The notes under the pieces are model-generated. The model was not told where the DNA came from. It made no database searches and was given only the letters and a program-made list of their open reading frames with translations. A stretch of DNA of 64,000 bases from Pelagibius marinus (GTDB lineage Bacteria > Pseudomonadota > Alphaproteobacteria > Kiloniellales > Kiloniellaceae), in the NCBI RefSeq assembly GCF_014925385.1, contig NZ_JACSDK010000008.1, positions 244,694-308,693 on the forward strand. The letters are read 5' to 3'. Shown here piece after piece: positions 17,621 to 27,363 of this stretch (positions are counted from its first letter, which is position 1; the number at the start of each line of letters is the position of its first letter). A program made the translations under genes and the position numbers.

Positions 17621-17752
17621 GGATTTGCAGAGTGACGGCTTCTCGTCCGGGAGTGAGACCGGACGAACCCGCCTTGGCCTGACTGGGCAAGGCCATGTCC
17701 GCCGCCATGGAGGCCAAAGTGGTGGGGACCACCTCCGTCAGTTGCGGCGAAC
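17582..17752 (-). ncRNA. candidate FNR/FixK-dependent small RNA
   Basis: The intergenic region between the HNH-like gene and glpK contains, on the minus strand, a promoter-like arrangement and a terminator with no gene between. An FNR box (17787-17800) is centred 41.5 bases upstream of the inferred start near 17752, with a -10-like TAGGAT at 17759-17764. The roughly 170-nt transcript would fold into a GGTGG-GGA-CCACC type stem (17721-17733), an outer TTGGCCT/AGGCCAA stem (17674-17717), an 8-bp TCGTCCGG/CCGGACGA stem (17643-17666) and a terminator hairpin at 17591-17620 followed by T7. No matching RNA family is recognised. The start is inferred from spacing. Confidence 0.45.
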
Positions 17753-17786
17753 AAGGTGATCCTAGGCAGGGGCGCCCTCCCCTGCC

Positions 17787-17800
17787 TTGACCCAAGTCAA
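17787..17800. promoter_or_regulatory. FNR/FixK box
   Basis: TTGACCCAAGTCAA is a perfect TTGA-N6-TCAA inverted repeat matching the FNR/FixK consensus. Spacing to a -10-like element on the minus strand (centre at -41.5) is that of a class II activator site. It lies 168 bases upstream of glpK, where no comparably spaced -10 element is seen on the plus strand. An 8-bp inverted repeat GGCAGGGG/CCCCTGCC at 17765-17786 lies next to it. Confidence 0.6.
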
Positions 17801-17967
17801 TTGTTGGAAGAAATCGCCGGAGCCGAAGCGGGGCCATCTTCGGGTTGATCTTGGCCGCAAGCCCCAGCATCCTGCGCCGGCAGTTTTAAAGGCTGCGGAA
17901 GGCAAGAAGCGGCCGGCCCGGCCGCGGACAATAATTAGAACGAATAAAAAGAACCCGGGGAGACGGC

Positions 17968-19461
<1,494 letters not shown>

Positions 19462-19481
19462 GGACCGGCGGCTAGGGCCGG

Positions 19482-20126
19482 CTAGAGAAGGGTCGCCTCG
19501 GCCAGGACATAGATCCCGAAGCCGGCAATGGCCGCGGCGGAGACGTGGTTGATCCAGACCACGAGGCCGCTGTCGAGCCGGCGGCTGAGCCGCCTGGTGC
19601 CGGCGCTGAGCAGCGTCCACCACAGCCCGGAGCCGAAGAAGACCCCGACCACCAGGGCGACGATCTGCCAGGTCCGCCCGGCCTCGCCGACGATGCGGAA
19701 ACTGGCAAAGAAACCCAGAAAAGCCAGGATGGTGATGGGGTTGGTGATCACCAGCAGGAAGGTCGTCACGATGGCGCCGTGGGGCCGCAGCGGCGGCGCC
19801 GGGGCGTCGCCGTGCTTGAACCAGGTCCACAGCGCCAGCACGAGCAGGAAGATGCCTCCGCCCAGACGCAGCTCCCGCTCGATGCCGAGCAGGAACTCGG
19901 TGACCCCGGCCAGGCCGGCGGCTGCCATGGCGCCCAGCAGGGCATCCCCCAGGGCCGCGCCGAGACCGGAGACCAGGCCGGCCCGGACTCCGTGGTTCAA
20001 GGTGCGCTGGATGCAGAGGATACCGACCGGACCGACTGGCATCGCCATGGCGAGGCCGATGGCCATGCCTTTCAGAAAGATAATCAAACAATCAACAGCG
20101 AGCACGAGCAGGGCATCCGAAGGCAA
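19482..20126 (-). CDS. LysE/RhtB-family amino-acid exporter
   Basis: The 214-residue inner-membrane protein has about six hydrophobic helices and the family's N-terminal block GMAIGLAMAMPVGPVGILCIQRTLNHGVRAGLVSGLGAALGD in residues 20-60. Other landmarks are VITNPITILAFLGFFA around residue 105. Members export amino acids such as lysine, homoserine or threonine. The first 18 residues before the conserved block may be over-long; a start at the internal ATG would also fit. It is convergent with glpK with a 20-base gap. Confidence 0.86.
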   Translation of the reverse strand: MPSDALLVLAVDCLIIFLKGMAIGLAMAMPVGPVGILCIQRTLNHGVRAGLVSGLGAALGDALLGAMAAAGLAGVTEFLLGIERELRLGGGIFLLVLALWTWFKHGDAPAPPLRPHGAIVTTFLLVITNPITILAFLGFFASFRIVGEAGRTWQIVALVVGVFFGSGLWWTLLSAGTRRLSRRLDSGLVVWINHVSAAAIAGFGIYVLAEATLL

Positions 20127-20308
20127 ACCTGGAACGGGCGGCGGCGCGCCCGGCTTAGCGCCCTTTTATGACATGACGGTGAAGTGATTGCCGCAAAAGA
20201 TCTGCCGTCCCGCAGCCGCGCGAAAGGCCGCAAAGGCTGGATTCCTCTAACCCCCTGGCACTAGGATTGGGGAAGAGCCGTTCCGGCTGACTATTTTGGG
20301 AGACGCCG

Positions 20309-20569
20309 TTGGTTGAGCGGACCATGGAGAGTATCAAGATCCCTATTGCGGAGATCTACGTCCCTGCGAAGCGCAAGAGCACCTTGAAGCCCGAGCAGGT
20401 CGACGCCCTCGCGGAGAGCATCATGGAGGAAGGGCTGAAAATGCCGATCTCCGTACGCAAGGGCAACGGGCGCTATGTCCTGCAGGAAGGCCTGCACCGC
20501 CTGGAGGCCTGCCGCGCCCTGGGCGAAGAGACCATCGACAGCATCATCGTCCGCGCCCGCCAGCACTAG
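20309..20569 (+). CDS. small ParB N-terminal domain protein
   Basis: The protein has 86 residues from TTG 20309 (GGGAG seven bases before) or 81 from ATG 20324. The ParB/sulfiredoxin-like fold is recognisable from PIAEIYVPAKRKSTLKPEQV, ALAESIMEEGLKMPISVR and the LQEGLHRLEACRALG block (GxHRxxA, the nucleotide-binding loop) near residue 60. It lacks the ParB DNA-binding and dimerisation parts, so it is not a segregation protein. Short stand-alone ParB-N proteins of this kind are common in Rhizobiales and relatives with unknown function. Confidence 0.8.
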   Translation: MVERTMESIKIPIAEIYVPAKRKSTLKPEQVDALAESIMEEGLKMPISVRKGNGRYVLQEGLHRLEACRALGEETIDSIIVRARQH

Positions 20570-20584
20570 GCCCGGCCAGCAGGA

Positions 20585-21541
20585 TCACTTCATCACCGGG
20601 TAGACCAGCCACTCCTGCGTGCCGACCAGCACCGCCTCGTCAGCCGGCTGCAGCTTGTTCACGCGCATGATGGCGTGCAGCGACTCCACATATTCGTGGC
20701 CACGCTCGGAGTAGGAGGTCAAGCTCTCCGCCAGCTCCCAACCGGACAGATCCTCCTGCTTGACGCGCATGGCAGCGCGACGCTCACGCAAGTCCTTATA
20801 GGCGTCGTTGCTGTTGATGTTCAGCAGATAGGCCTCCACCGACTCCAAAGGCGTGTCGAAAGCGGCAATGCGGTAATCGCCCAGGCCCTCGCGCTGCTCC
20901 TTCGGCTTGATCCCCTTGCCACCCCAGGTCCATTGCCCGAAGAGCGCATTGCCCTCGGCCGCGAAGCGCGACGTGCCCCAGCCGCTTTCCTCCGCACCCT
21001 GGGCCAGGACCAGAGATACCGGCACGGCGTCGACCCGCTCTAGAAGCTTGGCCAGAGCCACATCGTCGAGGTCGCCGTCGACTTTGTAGCGTTGCGCCAG
21101 TTCCCGCAGCCAGGCGGCAGCATCGCTATCGATCTCGTTTGTCTCAATCAGCATCCGCAAGCGCTCGCGGTCTTCGAGAATCTTTTCGTTGGCCCGCAGC
21201 ACCAGAGGCCCTAGCGCCCGGAAGAAAATACGCTTCTTGTGGATCACCTCGATGTTCTGGCTGCTGACCCGCCAGTTCTTGCCGACGGCCATGAGGTAGA
21301 CCCGCGGAACGTCGCGGATGCCCTGTTCCCAGGCCTGCGGCGTGTAGTTCAGCTTTTCGAAGAAGGCGAGAAGTTCCTCGGGGCTGCTGACCTCGACACG
21401 CTCCTGCGCTGCGGCCGGCGCAGCGAGGCAGAGGGCCAGCGCAAAGACCGCCCCCAGCGCCAACCCGGCCCGGTGCCGGGTGAAAAGCGCGGCAAAGATA
21501 GGGCCTTTAGCGCTATCAGATGGTCTTTGCTCAACAGACAT
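20585..21541 (-). CDS. Bax-like glucosaminidase-domain protein
   Basis: The 318-residue protein is exported: an extended N-terminus precedes a hydrophobic segment at residues 28-46 ending in AAPAAAQE. The C-terminal half carries the glucosaminidase (GH73-like) motif AQGAEESGWGTSRFA near residue 185, with GNALFGQWTW, then LLNINSNDAYKDLRERR and LTSYSERGHEYVESLHAIM. This matches the Bax protein family, putative peptidoglycan hydrolases. The catalytic glutamate would be one of the EE pair. The upstream half has no recognised domain. It is convergent with the ParB-like gene. Confidence 0.85.
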   Translation of the reverse strand: MSVEQRPSDSAKGPIFAALFTRHRAGLALGAVFALALCLAAPAAAQERVEVSSPEELLAFFEKLNYTPQAWEQGIRDVPRVYLMAVGKNWRVSSQNIEVIHKKRIFFRALGPLVLRANEKILEDRERLRMLIETNEIDSDAAAWLRELAQRYKVDGDLDDVALAKLLERVDAVPVSLVLAQGAEESGWGTSRFAAEGNALFGQWTWGGKGIKPKEQREGLGDYRIAAFDTPLESVEAYLLNINSNDAYKDLRERRAAMRVKQEDLSGWELAESLTSYSERGHEYVESLHAIMRVNKLQPADEAVLVGTQEWLVYPVMK

Positions 21542-21673
21542 GCCCGCTCTCCCTCGTCGCGAGTTCCCCGAACGGCTACCACCTGAAGTTAGTCTAGGCG
21601 AAGTCCGGCCTTTAGCGAACGGGAATCGGCGCCGACGGCGCCGGACAAGGGATTGCGAGGGTCTTGGCGGGGT

Positions 21674-22648
21674 TCACGCGACGCGGTCGACCGGCTCCTT
21701 GCCGGCGAAGATGGCGTCCAGGTTGTCGAGGGCGCGAAAGCCCATGCCGTCGCGGGTCTCCAGCGTGGCGCTGCCGATATGCGGCAGGCCGAAGACGTTG
21801 TCGAGCTTGCGGTACTCGGGGTGGATGTCCGTCGGCTCGCCGTTGAAGACGTCGAGGCCGGCCGCGGCGACGTGGCCGGACTTCAGCGCCGCGATCAGTG
21901 CCTCGTCGTCGATCACGGCGCCCCGCGCGGTGTTGACGACGATGGCGCCCTTGGGCAGCAGAGCGATGCGCTCGGCATTCAGCAGGCCGGTCGTCTCCGG
22001 CGTTGCCGGGCAGTGCAGCGACAGCACGTCGCAGTGGGGCAGCAGCTCTTCGATGGTGGCGTGGTAGCTGGCGCCCAGCGCGGCCTCCGTCCCGGCATCC
22101 AGTCGGCTGCGCTTGGTGTAGTGCACCGCCATGTCGAAGCCGCGGGCGCGCTTGGCGGTGACCTGGCCGACACGGCCCATGCCGATGACGCCGAAGCGCT
22201 TGCCGGTGACCTGGGTGCCAACCATGAACTTGGGGCTCCAGTCCTTCCAGCCGGCCTCGCGCACCAGGGCGACGCCCTCCGTCGCCCGCCGCGCCGCACC
22301 GAGCATGCAGAGGATCGCGATCTCCGCGGTGGCGTCGCTCAGCACGTCGGGGGTGTTGGTGACGATGATCCCGCGCCGCTTCGCCGCTTCGGTGTCGACG
22401 TGGTCGTAGCCGACCGAGAAGTTGGCGATGGCCTTCACCCGGTCCGACAGCCGCCCGATCACCTCGGCGGTCAGCTTCTCGGAATGGCAGGGCAGGATGG
22501 CGTCGGCCCCGGCCGAGATCTCGACCAGCTCGTCGGCCGTATAGAGCCTGTCGTCGGGATTGAGGATGGCCTCGTAGTCCCGCACCAGCCGCGCCTCCAC
22601 GGCCTCCGGCAGCTTGCGCGTCGCGAAGACGACCGGCTTGTCACCCAT
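21674..22648 (-). CDS. D-isomer-specific 2-hydroxyacid dehydrogenase (glyoxylate/hydroxypyruvate reductase type)
   Basis: The 324-residue NAD(P)-dependent enzyme starts at ATG 22648 behind GGGGGAGGAA. The Rossmann motif is GVIGMGRVGQVTAKRA near residue 150, followed by CPATPETTGLLNAE, the catalytic arginine in NTARGAVIDDEAL, the glutamate in NGEPTDIHPEY and the histidine in LPHIGSAT. The whole sequence resembles GyaR-type glyoxylate reductases that reduce glyoxylate or hydroxypyruvate. An upstream extension of the frame is not needed. It stands alone. Confidence 0.93.
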   Translation of the reverse strand: MGDKPVVFATRKLPEAVEARLVRDYEAILNPDDRLYTADELVEISAGADAILPCHSEKLTAEVIGRLSDRVKAIANFSVGYDHVDTEAAKRRGIIVTNTPDVLSDATAEIAILCMLGAARRATEGVALVREAGWKDWSPKFMVGTQVTGKRFGVIGMGRVGQVTAKRARGFDMAVHYTKRSRLDAGTEAALGASYHATIEELLPHCDVLSLHCPATPETTGLLNAERIALLPKGAIVVNTARGAVIDDEALIAALKSGHVAAAGLDVFNGEPTDIHPEYRKLDNVFGLPHIGSATLETRDGMGFRALDNLDAIFAGKEPVDRVA

Positions 22649-22748
22649 GATTTCCTCCCCCAGCAGAGTGTCGGTTTGTTTGGCGCATGAAAGCAGGCCG
22701 CCCGGCAAATGACAAACCGGCCCGGCCAATGTTTTCCGAGGGCAGCGG

Positions 22749-23462
22749 CTAGAGCAGACCCCACTGGCCGATGGCGATGCCGTAGACGATGGAGCCGCCG
22801 ACCATCAGGGTGATGGCGCCGACCGCCGCCTGCAGGCCGCGGTTGGCCCAGGTGAAGAGCCGCGCGGTGTAGCTGAGCGGCACCGCCATGACGGCCGAGA
22901 GGATGGCCATGCCGAGGATCGAGCCGAGGCCGAACAGCAGGATATAGGCCAGCGCCAAGGGCACCGATTCGACCGAGCCGAGCGCCAGCAGCACCAGGGC
23001 GGCGGAGCCGGCCAGGCCGTGCACCATGCCGACCGCCAGGCTGCGCAGCGGCAGGCCCTTGGGGTGGGCGTGCTCATGGCGCTGCGGATCGTGCTTTTCT
23101 TCGCGCACGTGCTTGTGGGCGTGCAGGTGCATGACGCCGTCGGCGTGGCGGTGGAGGTGGAAGTGAACGCGCTCCCGCCACAGGCGGTGCAGCAGGGTGG
23201 CGCCGAGGACCAGCAGCATGACGCCGACCACGAACTCCAGGCCCTGGGCCCAGCTCTCCGGGATGGCTTCGCCCAGGTAGACCACCAGGCCGCCCAGCAG
23301 CAGCAGGGTCACCGTGTGGCCCAGCCCCCAGACGGCGCCGTGACGCACCGCCGTGCGCAGTTTGCGGGTGTCGGCGGCGATGCTGGCCACGGCGGCCACG
23401 TGGTCGGCCTCGAAAGCATGTTGCAGGCCGATGAGGAAGCCGAGGAAAAGCGCAGAAATCAT
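22749..23462 (-). CDS. NiCoT/UreH-like nickel-cobalt transporter family protein
   Basis: The 237-residue inner-membrane protein begins with LIGLQHAFEADHVAAVASIA at residues 11-30, the HxxxADH signature of nickel/cobalt permeases. A histidine-rich cytoplasmic or periplasmic loop (RVHFHLHRHADGVMHLHAHKHVREEKHD near residues 100-128) is typical of metal-handling transporters. Five to six further hydrophobic helices follow. It more closely resembles the short UreH/TauE-like branch than classical NixA. The substrate is probably a divalent metal. No urease or cobalamin genes adjoin it. Confidence 0.75.
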   Translation of the reverse strand: MISALFLGFLIGLQHAFEADHVAAVASIAADTRKLRTAVRHGAVWGLGHTVTLLLLGGLVVYLGEAIPESWAQGLEFVVGVMLLVLGATLLHRLWRERVHFHLHRHADGVMHLHAHKHVREEKHDPQRHEHAHPKGLPLRSLAVGMVHGLAGSAALVLLALGSVESVPLALAYILLFGLGSILGMAILSAVMAVPLSYTARLFTWANRGLQAAVGAITLMVGGSIVYGIAIGQWGLL

Positions 23463-23635
23463 CGTTGTCGGTCCTTCACCAAAACACAGCTGTCCGGGCG
23501 GCCCGGGTCACGTGGAGGGGCCGCAATCGTCGATCTCTGCCAAGGGGATAACGCCCGTGATGTCCGCAGGTTCTGGCGCGCGGTTGGCCATAGTATTGGC
23601 CAAGCCGGGCGAACTGCCAAGCCAGAAGGCGACAC

Positions 23636-24148
23636 CTACTGCAGCACGGCCGCCAGGCCGGCGATTTCCCCGGCGGCGAAACCCAGCAGAACCGGCAGCG
23701 GCAGGGCGCAGGCCAGGCGCCGCAGGGTCGCCGCGCGGCCGGTGATGGAGAGCTCCCAGACCAGGGTCCGGTTCAGGTTGTAGAGGCTCCAGGCGGTGAC
23801 GAAGGCCACGATCTGCGGGGTGCCGCCGCCGACCTCCAGGGCCGCGCCGCCCACCGCGAAGGCCAGCATGGGCCCGCCGGGCGTCGCCGCGCCCAGGGCG
23901 CTGGCGATCAGCAGGCCCAGAACGCCGGTGTCGCCGCCGACCACCGCCGCCACGGCCTCGGGCGGCACCAGGGCGGCGATGAAGCCGGCGCCCAGCACCG
24001 CGCAGAAGATGCGCGGGGCGACCAGGCGGGCCTGCACCAAGGCCAATTGCAGCGAGCGGTGGAAGCTGCCGTCGTGGCGCTGCCAGGCACTGCGCCCCAG
24101 GACCAGGACCGCACCGTAGAGCAGCAGGCTGGCGATGACGATGTTCAC
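23636..24148 (-). CDS. half-size permease, second of a pair
   Basis: About 170 residues with four hydrophobic helices. It starts at GTG 24148 within the overlap GTGA shared with the stop of the upstream gene, so the two are translationally coupled. Conserved patterns GAATPGGPMLAF (near residue 90) and SLYNLNRTLVWELS (near residue 125) also occur at the same relative places in the partner (GALLPGGPMMAF, ALLNLNRTLVWEMS). This is the repeat structure of full-length UPF0718/YraQ-type permeases, here split into two proteins. Substrate unknown. Confidence 0.72.
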   Translation of the reverse strand: MNIVIASLLLYGAVLVLGRSAWQRHDGSFHRSLQLALVQARLVAPRIFCAVLGAGFIAALVPPEAVAAVVGGDTGVLGLLIASALGAATPGGPMLAFAVGGAALEVGGGTPQIVAFVTAWSLYNLNRTLVWELSITGRAATLRRLACALPLPVLLGFAAGEIAGLAAVLQ

Positions 24149-24732
24149 TCGCCGCCTCCCCGTTCGCTTTGGGCATTCTTGGCCTCTTTCCCGGCAGCGG
24201 CCGCAGCCGCAAAGATCAGCCGGGCAGCCAAGCCCAGCAGCAGCGGCACCGCGAGGCTGAGCCCGTAGCGCAGGAAAACGAAGTCGTGGCCGAAGAACGA
24301 CATCTCCCACACCAGGGTGCGGTTGAGGTTGAGCAGCGCCCAGCCGGTGAGGAAGGCCGTGGTGGTGCCGATGTCCGCCCCGGCGCCGCGCAGCGCCACG
24401 GTCAGGGGGAAGGCCATCATCGGCCCGCCGGGCAGCAGCGCCCCGGCGAGGCCCGCGAGCACCAGGCCGCGCAGGCCGGAGCGCGCGCCCATCCAGCGCG
24501 CCACCTTGTCCTGCGGCAGCAGCACCGTCAGCAGCCCGGCCAGCAGCACGCCGCCGATGACTTTCGGCGCGATGGACAGCAGCAGCGTCAGGTCGCCGCC
24601 GAGAACCGAAAAGAAGATCTCCGGCCCCTTGACGACATAGCAGGCCGTCCCGGCCACCACCGCGACCAGGGCGACAATCAGCAGGCCGACGTCACCCTTC
24701 GGGCGACGCGCCGTGGTGAGCAGATCCGGCAC
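24145..24732 (-). CDS. half-size permease, first of a pair
   Basis: This 195-residue membrane protein has about five hydrophobic helices. It contains KGPEIFFSVLGGDLTLLLSIAPKVIGGVL and the motif GALLPGGPMMAFPLTV, then LTGWALLNLNRTLVWEMSFFG. These repeats are mirrored in the overlapping downstream gene, so a heterodimer equivalent to one two-repeat permease is likely. The C-terminus (AGKEAKNAQSERGGGE) is charged and dispensable-looking. UPF0718-type permeases are linked to export of small anions or organoarsenicals in other bacteria, but nothing here fixes a substrate. Confidence 0.72.
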   Translation of the reverse strand: MPDLLTTARRPKGDVGLLIVALVAVVAGTACYVVKGPEIFFSVLGGDLTLLLSIAPKVIGGVLLAGLLTVLLPQDKVARWMGARSGLRGLVLAGLAGALLPGGPMMAFPLTVALRGAGADIGTTTAFLTGWALLNLNRTLVWEMSFFGHDFVFLRYGLSLAVPLLLGLAARLIFAAAAAAGKEAKNAQSERGGGE

Positions 24733-24873
24733 GCTTTCGCTCCAGCAGGCTTTCCACGCCGGAGAAGGCGAAGAAGGAAGGCCCCGAGCCTACCACCAGG
24801 CTCTCCGCTGGCACCAGTGACGCCGCCGCTACACTGTCATGACTCCGTTGCAGGCCGGCGCGGCGGGCGAAGG

Positions 24874-25317
24874 TCAGCGCGCCTCGGCGAGCAATGTCAT
24901 GATGTGGTCGTAGAGCCGATCGTCCTGTTCGGCGGCCTTGGTAATGGCGTTGTACTGACGCAGGGTGAGGCCCTGGGCCTCGATCTCGCCGATCATCTCG
25001 TCGGTCGCCTGGCGGGTCAGGCTCTCGATCTCCTCGGCCGTCTCGGCCTGGGTGAGCCTCGGCTGCCAGGCATTGTCCACCGCCTGGACCTTCAGAACCG
25101 CAGTTGCATAGGCCTGCAGCGTCTCCGCGCTGAAGCCGCCGACCTCGGCCGCCTTTTCGGCTTGGGCGATCTGCGCAGGCCCAAGCGGCTGGGCCCGCGC
25201 GGCCTGGCCCGGCAGCAGCCCGGCCGCCAGGGCGAACGGCAGGGCCACAACCGCAAGGCCCCGGGCCAAGGAGAGACGTGAGGAATAGCGGCGGGCAAGG
25301 GGGAGGAACCTCGGCAT
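24874..25317 (-). CDS. DUF4168 family secreted protein
   Basis: The 147-residue protein has a long signal peptide (hydrophobic residues 18-40, ending QAARAQPL) and a helical mature part with the DUF4168 pattern FSAETLQAYATAVLKVQAVDNAW, then TRQATDEMIGEIEAQGLTLRQYNAI, then AEQDDRLYDHIMTLL. The family is found in many proteobacteria and cyanobacteria as small periplasmic helical proteins with unknown function. It faces away from the solute-binding protein gene at 25550. Confidence 0.83.
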   Translation of the reverse strand: MPRFLPLARRYSSRLSLARGLAVVALPFALAAGLLPGQAARAQPLGPAQIAQAEKAAEVGGFSAETLQAYATAVLKVQAVDNAWQPRLTQAETAEEIESLTRQATDEMIGEIEAQGLTLRQYNAITKAAEQDDRLYDHIMTLLAEAR

Positions 25318-25549
25318 GCTGGACCCTTTCTTTGCCTGGGAGGGCGGGACGGCGGAAGCCGGCGGCTGCCGCGCAGATACCCCATCGACCGGCCTTGTCC
25401 CCGGCTATTCCGCGGCCCCGATCCGACGCGCCGCAAATGACACATCCTGTGATTGTCACAGAGGAGCGGTTGCCAGCCCTCCCGCTCTGTGGTCCGATCT
25501 AATCAAAACAATAATTCACCCGACAGTAGCAGCCGATGGGAGAGCTTAG

Positions 25550-26413
25550 ATGGGTTTCCGCCTGCCAGCCGCCGCGCTTTGCGCCCTCGCCTTCGTCCTG
25601 ATCTGGCCGCTCGCGCCCTCGGATGCCAAGGCGGCGACCCTGGAGCGGGTCGCCGAGAACGGCGTCATCAAACTCGGCTTTCGCGAAGATGCCGCGCCCT
25701 TCTCCTACCTGACGAAGGACAACAAGGTGGCCGGTTATTCCGTCGCCCTCTGCGAGGCTGTGGCCGGCGCCGTGCGCAACCACCTGAAGCGCGACGACAT
25801 CAAGGTGGAGCTGGTGCCGGTCACGGCGGAAAGCCGCTTCATCGACCTGGAGGCGGGCCGCGTCGATCTGCTGTGCGGCGCCGACACGGTGACCCTGGAG
25901 CGACGCCAGCGGGTCGACTTCAGCCTGCTGACCTTCGTCACCGGCTCCAGCGTGCTCTACCGCAAGGACGGCCCCGCCGACTTCGTCGCTTTGGCCGGCC
26001 AGAAGGTCGGGGTGCGCGGCGGCACCACCACGGAGGCGGGCCTGAAACGGGCGCTGAGCGATGCCGGCATCGCCGCCCAGGTGGTGGCGCTCGACAGCCA
26101 CGAGGCAGGCCGCAGCGCCCTGGAGGCCAAAGAGATCTCCGCCTACTTCGCCGACCGCGCCATCCTCATCATGCTCGCCGCCGGCGCCGAGAAACCGCAG
26201 GACCTGGCGCTGTCGCAGCGCTTCTTCTCCTACGAACCCTATGCCCTGGCCCTGCAGCGCGGCGACAGCGACTTCCGCCTGCTGGTCGACACGACCCTGG
26301 TGCGGCTTTACCGCTCCCAGGCTGTGGGCAAGATCTATCAGGGAACCTTCGGCAACGTGCCGATGAGCGATCTGCTGCGCGCGGTCTTCATCGTGCAGGC
26401 GCTGCCGGAATAA
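25550..26413 (+). CDS. amino-acid ABC transporter substrate-binding protein (SBP type 3)
   Basis: The 287-residue periplasmic receptor has a signal peptide of about 28 residues (LCALAFVLIWPLAPSDAKAA). The type 3 fold follows: LERVAENGVIKLGFREDAAPFSYL, GYSVALCEAVAGAV, the signature VDLLCGADTVTLERRQRVDFS near residue 110, and KVGVRGGTTTE near residue 150. It would bind polar or acidic amino acids. No permease or ATPase gene is adjacent, so it is an orphan receptor that must partner elsewhere or act as a sensor. It is convergent with bluB, three bases apart. Confidence 0.87.
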   Translation: MGFRLPAAALCALAFVLIWPLAPSDAKAATLERVAENGVIKLGFREDAAPFSYLTKDNKVAGYSVALCEAVAGAVRNHLKRDDIKVELVPVTAESRFIDLEAGRVDLLCGADTVTLERRQRVDFSLLTFVTGSSVLYRKDGPADFVALAGQKVGVRGGTTTEAGLKRALSDAGIAAQVVALDSHEAGRSALEAKEISAYFADRAILIMLAAGAEKPQDLALSQRFFSYEPYALALQRGDSDFRLLVDTTLVRLYRSQAVGKIYQGTFGNVPMSDLLRAVFIVQALPE

Positions 26414-26416
26414 CTC

Positions 26417-27094
26417 TTAGCGCGTGATGAAGAGGTCGCCCGCCGCGCGGCGTTCCTCCCAGCCGCGGCGGACCAGTTCCGGGTCGTCGTGCTCTTCCTC
26501 GGGATAGCCGAGACAGAGGTAGGCGACGAGGCGCCAGCTTTCCAGCACCTCCAGGTCGCGGCACAGAGCCTCGGCGTCGAGGATCGACACCCAGCCGAGG
26601 CCGATACCGGCGGCGCGGGCCGCCAGCCACAGGGTATGCACCGCGCAGACGGTCGAGTACTGCAGGGTCTCCGGCATGGTGCGGCGGCCCAGGCCGTGGC
26701 CCTGCTCGGGCGCGCTCTCGCAGAAGACGGCGAGCTGTTCCGGCGCGTCATCCAGGCCGGAGAGCTTGAGGCGCGCATAGAGCGCCGCGCGGGATCCGGA
26801 ATAGTCGGCCAGCGCCTCGGCGTTGGCGGCCTCGAAGTTGGCCCGCACCAGCGCGCGCCGCTCGGGGCTGGCCACACGCACGAAGCGCCAGGGCTGGCTG
26901 AGGCCGACGCTGGGGGCCAGCTCGGCAAGGCCCAGCAGGCGTTCCAGCATGCCCGGCGGCAGCGCGTCGCGGTGAAAGCGGCGCACGTCGCGCCGCCACA
27001 CCAGCAGCGCCTCCAACTCGGCCTGGAAGGCCGGCCCGAAGACCGGTGCGCCCTCCTGCGGCGGATTTTCCCCTCTCGGCGATTCGGCAGTCAT
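26417..27094 (-). CDS. bluB: 5,6-dimethylbenzimidazole synthase
   Basis: The 225-residue flavin-destructase converts reduced FMN to dimethylbenzimidazole, the lower ligand of vitamin B12. Motifs near the N-terminus, LLVWRRDVRRFHRDALP and LAPSVGLSQPWRFVRV, are those of BluB and set it apart from ordinary nitroreductases. Later GLGWVSIL and YLCLGYPEEEHDDPELVRRGWE agree. The frame extends upstream of ATG 27094, but homology starts there. It stands alone, with no visible cobalamin riboswitch in the 260 bases upstream. Confidence 0.92.
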   Translation of the reverse strand: MTAESPRGENPPQEGAPVFGPAFQAELEALLVWRRDVRRFHRDALPPGMLERLLGLAELAPSVGLSQPWRFVRVASPERRALVRANFEAANAEALADYSGSRAALYARLKLSGLDDAPEQLAVFCESAPEQGHGLGRRTMPETLQYSTVCAVHTLWLAARAAGIGLGWVSILDAEALCRDLEVLESWRLVAYLCLGYPEEEHDDPELVRRGWEERRAAGDLFITR

Positions 27095-27263
27095 GGGCGG
27101 CACTATCGTGCCGCGGCACCGCCGGCTGCAAGCACGGGTTTGCCCCTGCAGGGCCCGGGTGAACAGAGGGTCTGGAAAAACAACCAATTGTGAAGAGACA
27201 CAGGCGCTTGAGGGGCTTATCCTCTAAACGAATCGATAAGGTCTCGGCTCCCTTGCGGCCGGC

Positions 27264-27363
27264 GACCGGTGATGGCGTCGCGCCAAGGAGCGGCCGGGCC
27301 ACCCCCAGGAGCCCAGGGCGAAAGCCCGAAGAGGTTCCGACCGGTGACACGTGAGGGAAAGCT
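27264..27363 (+). other. structured 5' leader of the DUF2189 gene
   Basis: The leader between about 27264 and the ATG at 27364 has a GNRA-capped hairpin GGGC-GAAA-GCCC at 27316-27327 and two direct copies of GACCGGTGA (27264-27272 and 27339-27347). I could not match it to a known riboswitch class, and the structure may be incidental in GC-rich DNA. Confidence 0.25.

Noticed and set aside
13986..17870. A single open frame of 1,294 codons on the minus strand
   Set aside because: Its left part is the diaminopropionate ammonia-lyase gene. The rest is antisense to the acyl-CoA dehydrogenase and stays open only because of the high GC content; the real start is at 15188.
23508..23591. A 27-codon frame reading MANRAPEPADITGVIPLAEIDDCG between the transporter genes
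   Set aside because: It has no ribosome-binding site and no recognised family. It could be a small protein, but the evidence is too thin for an entry.
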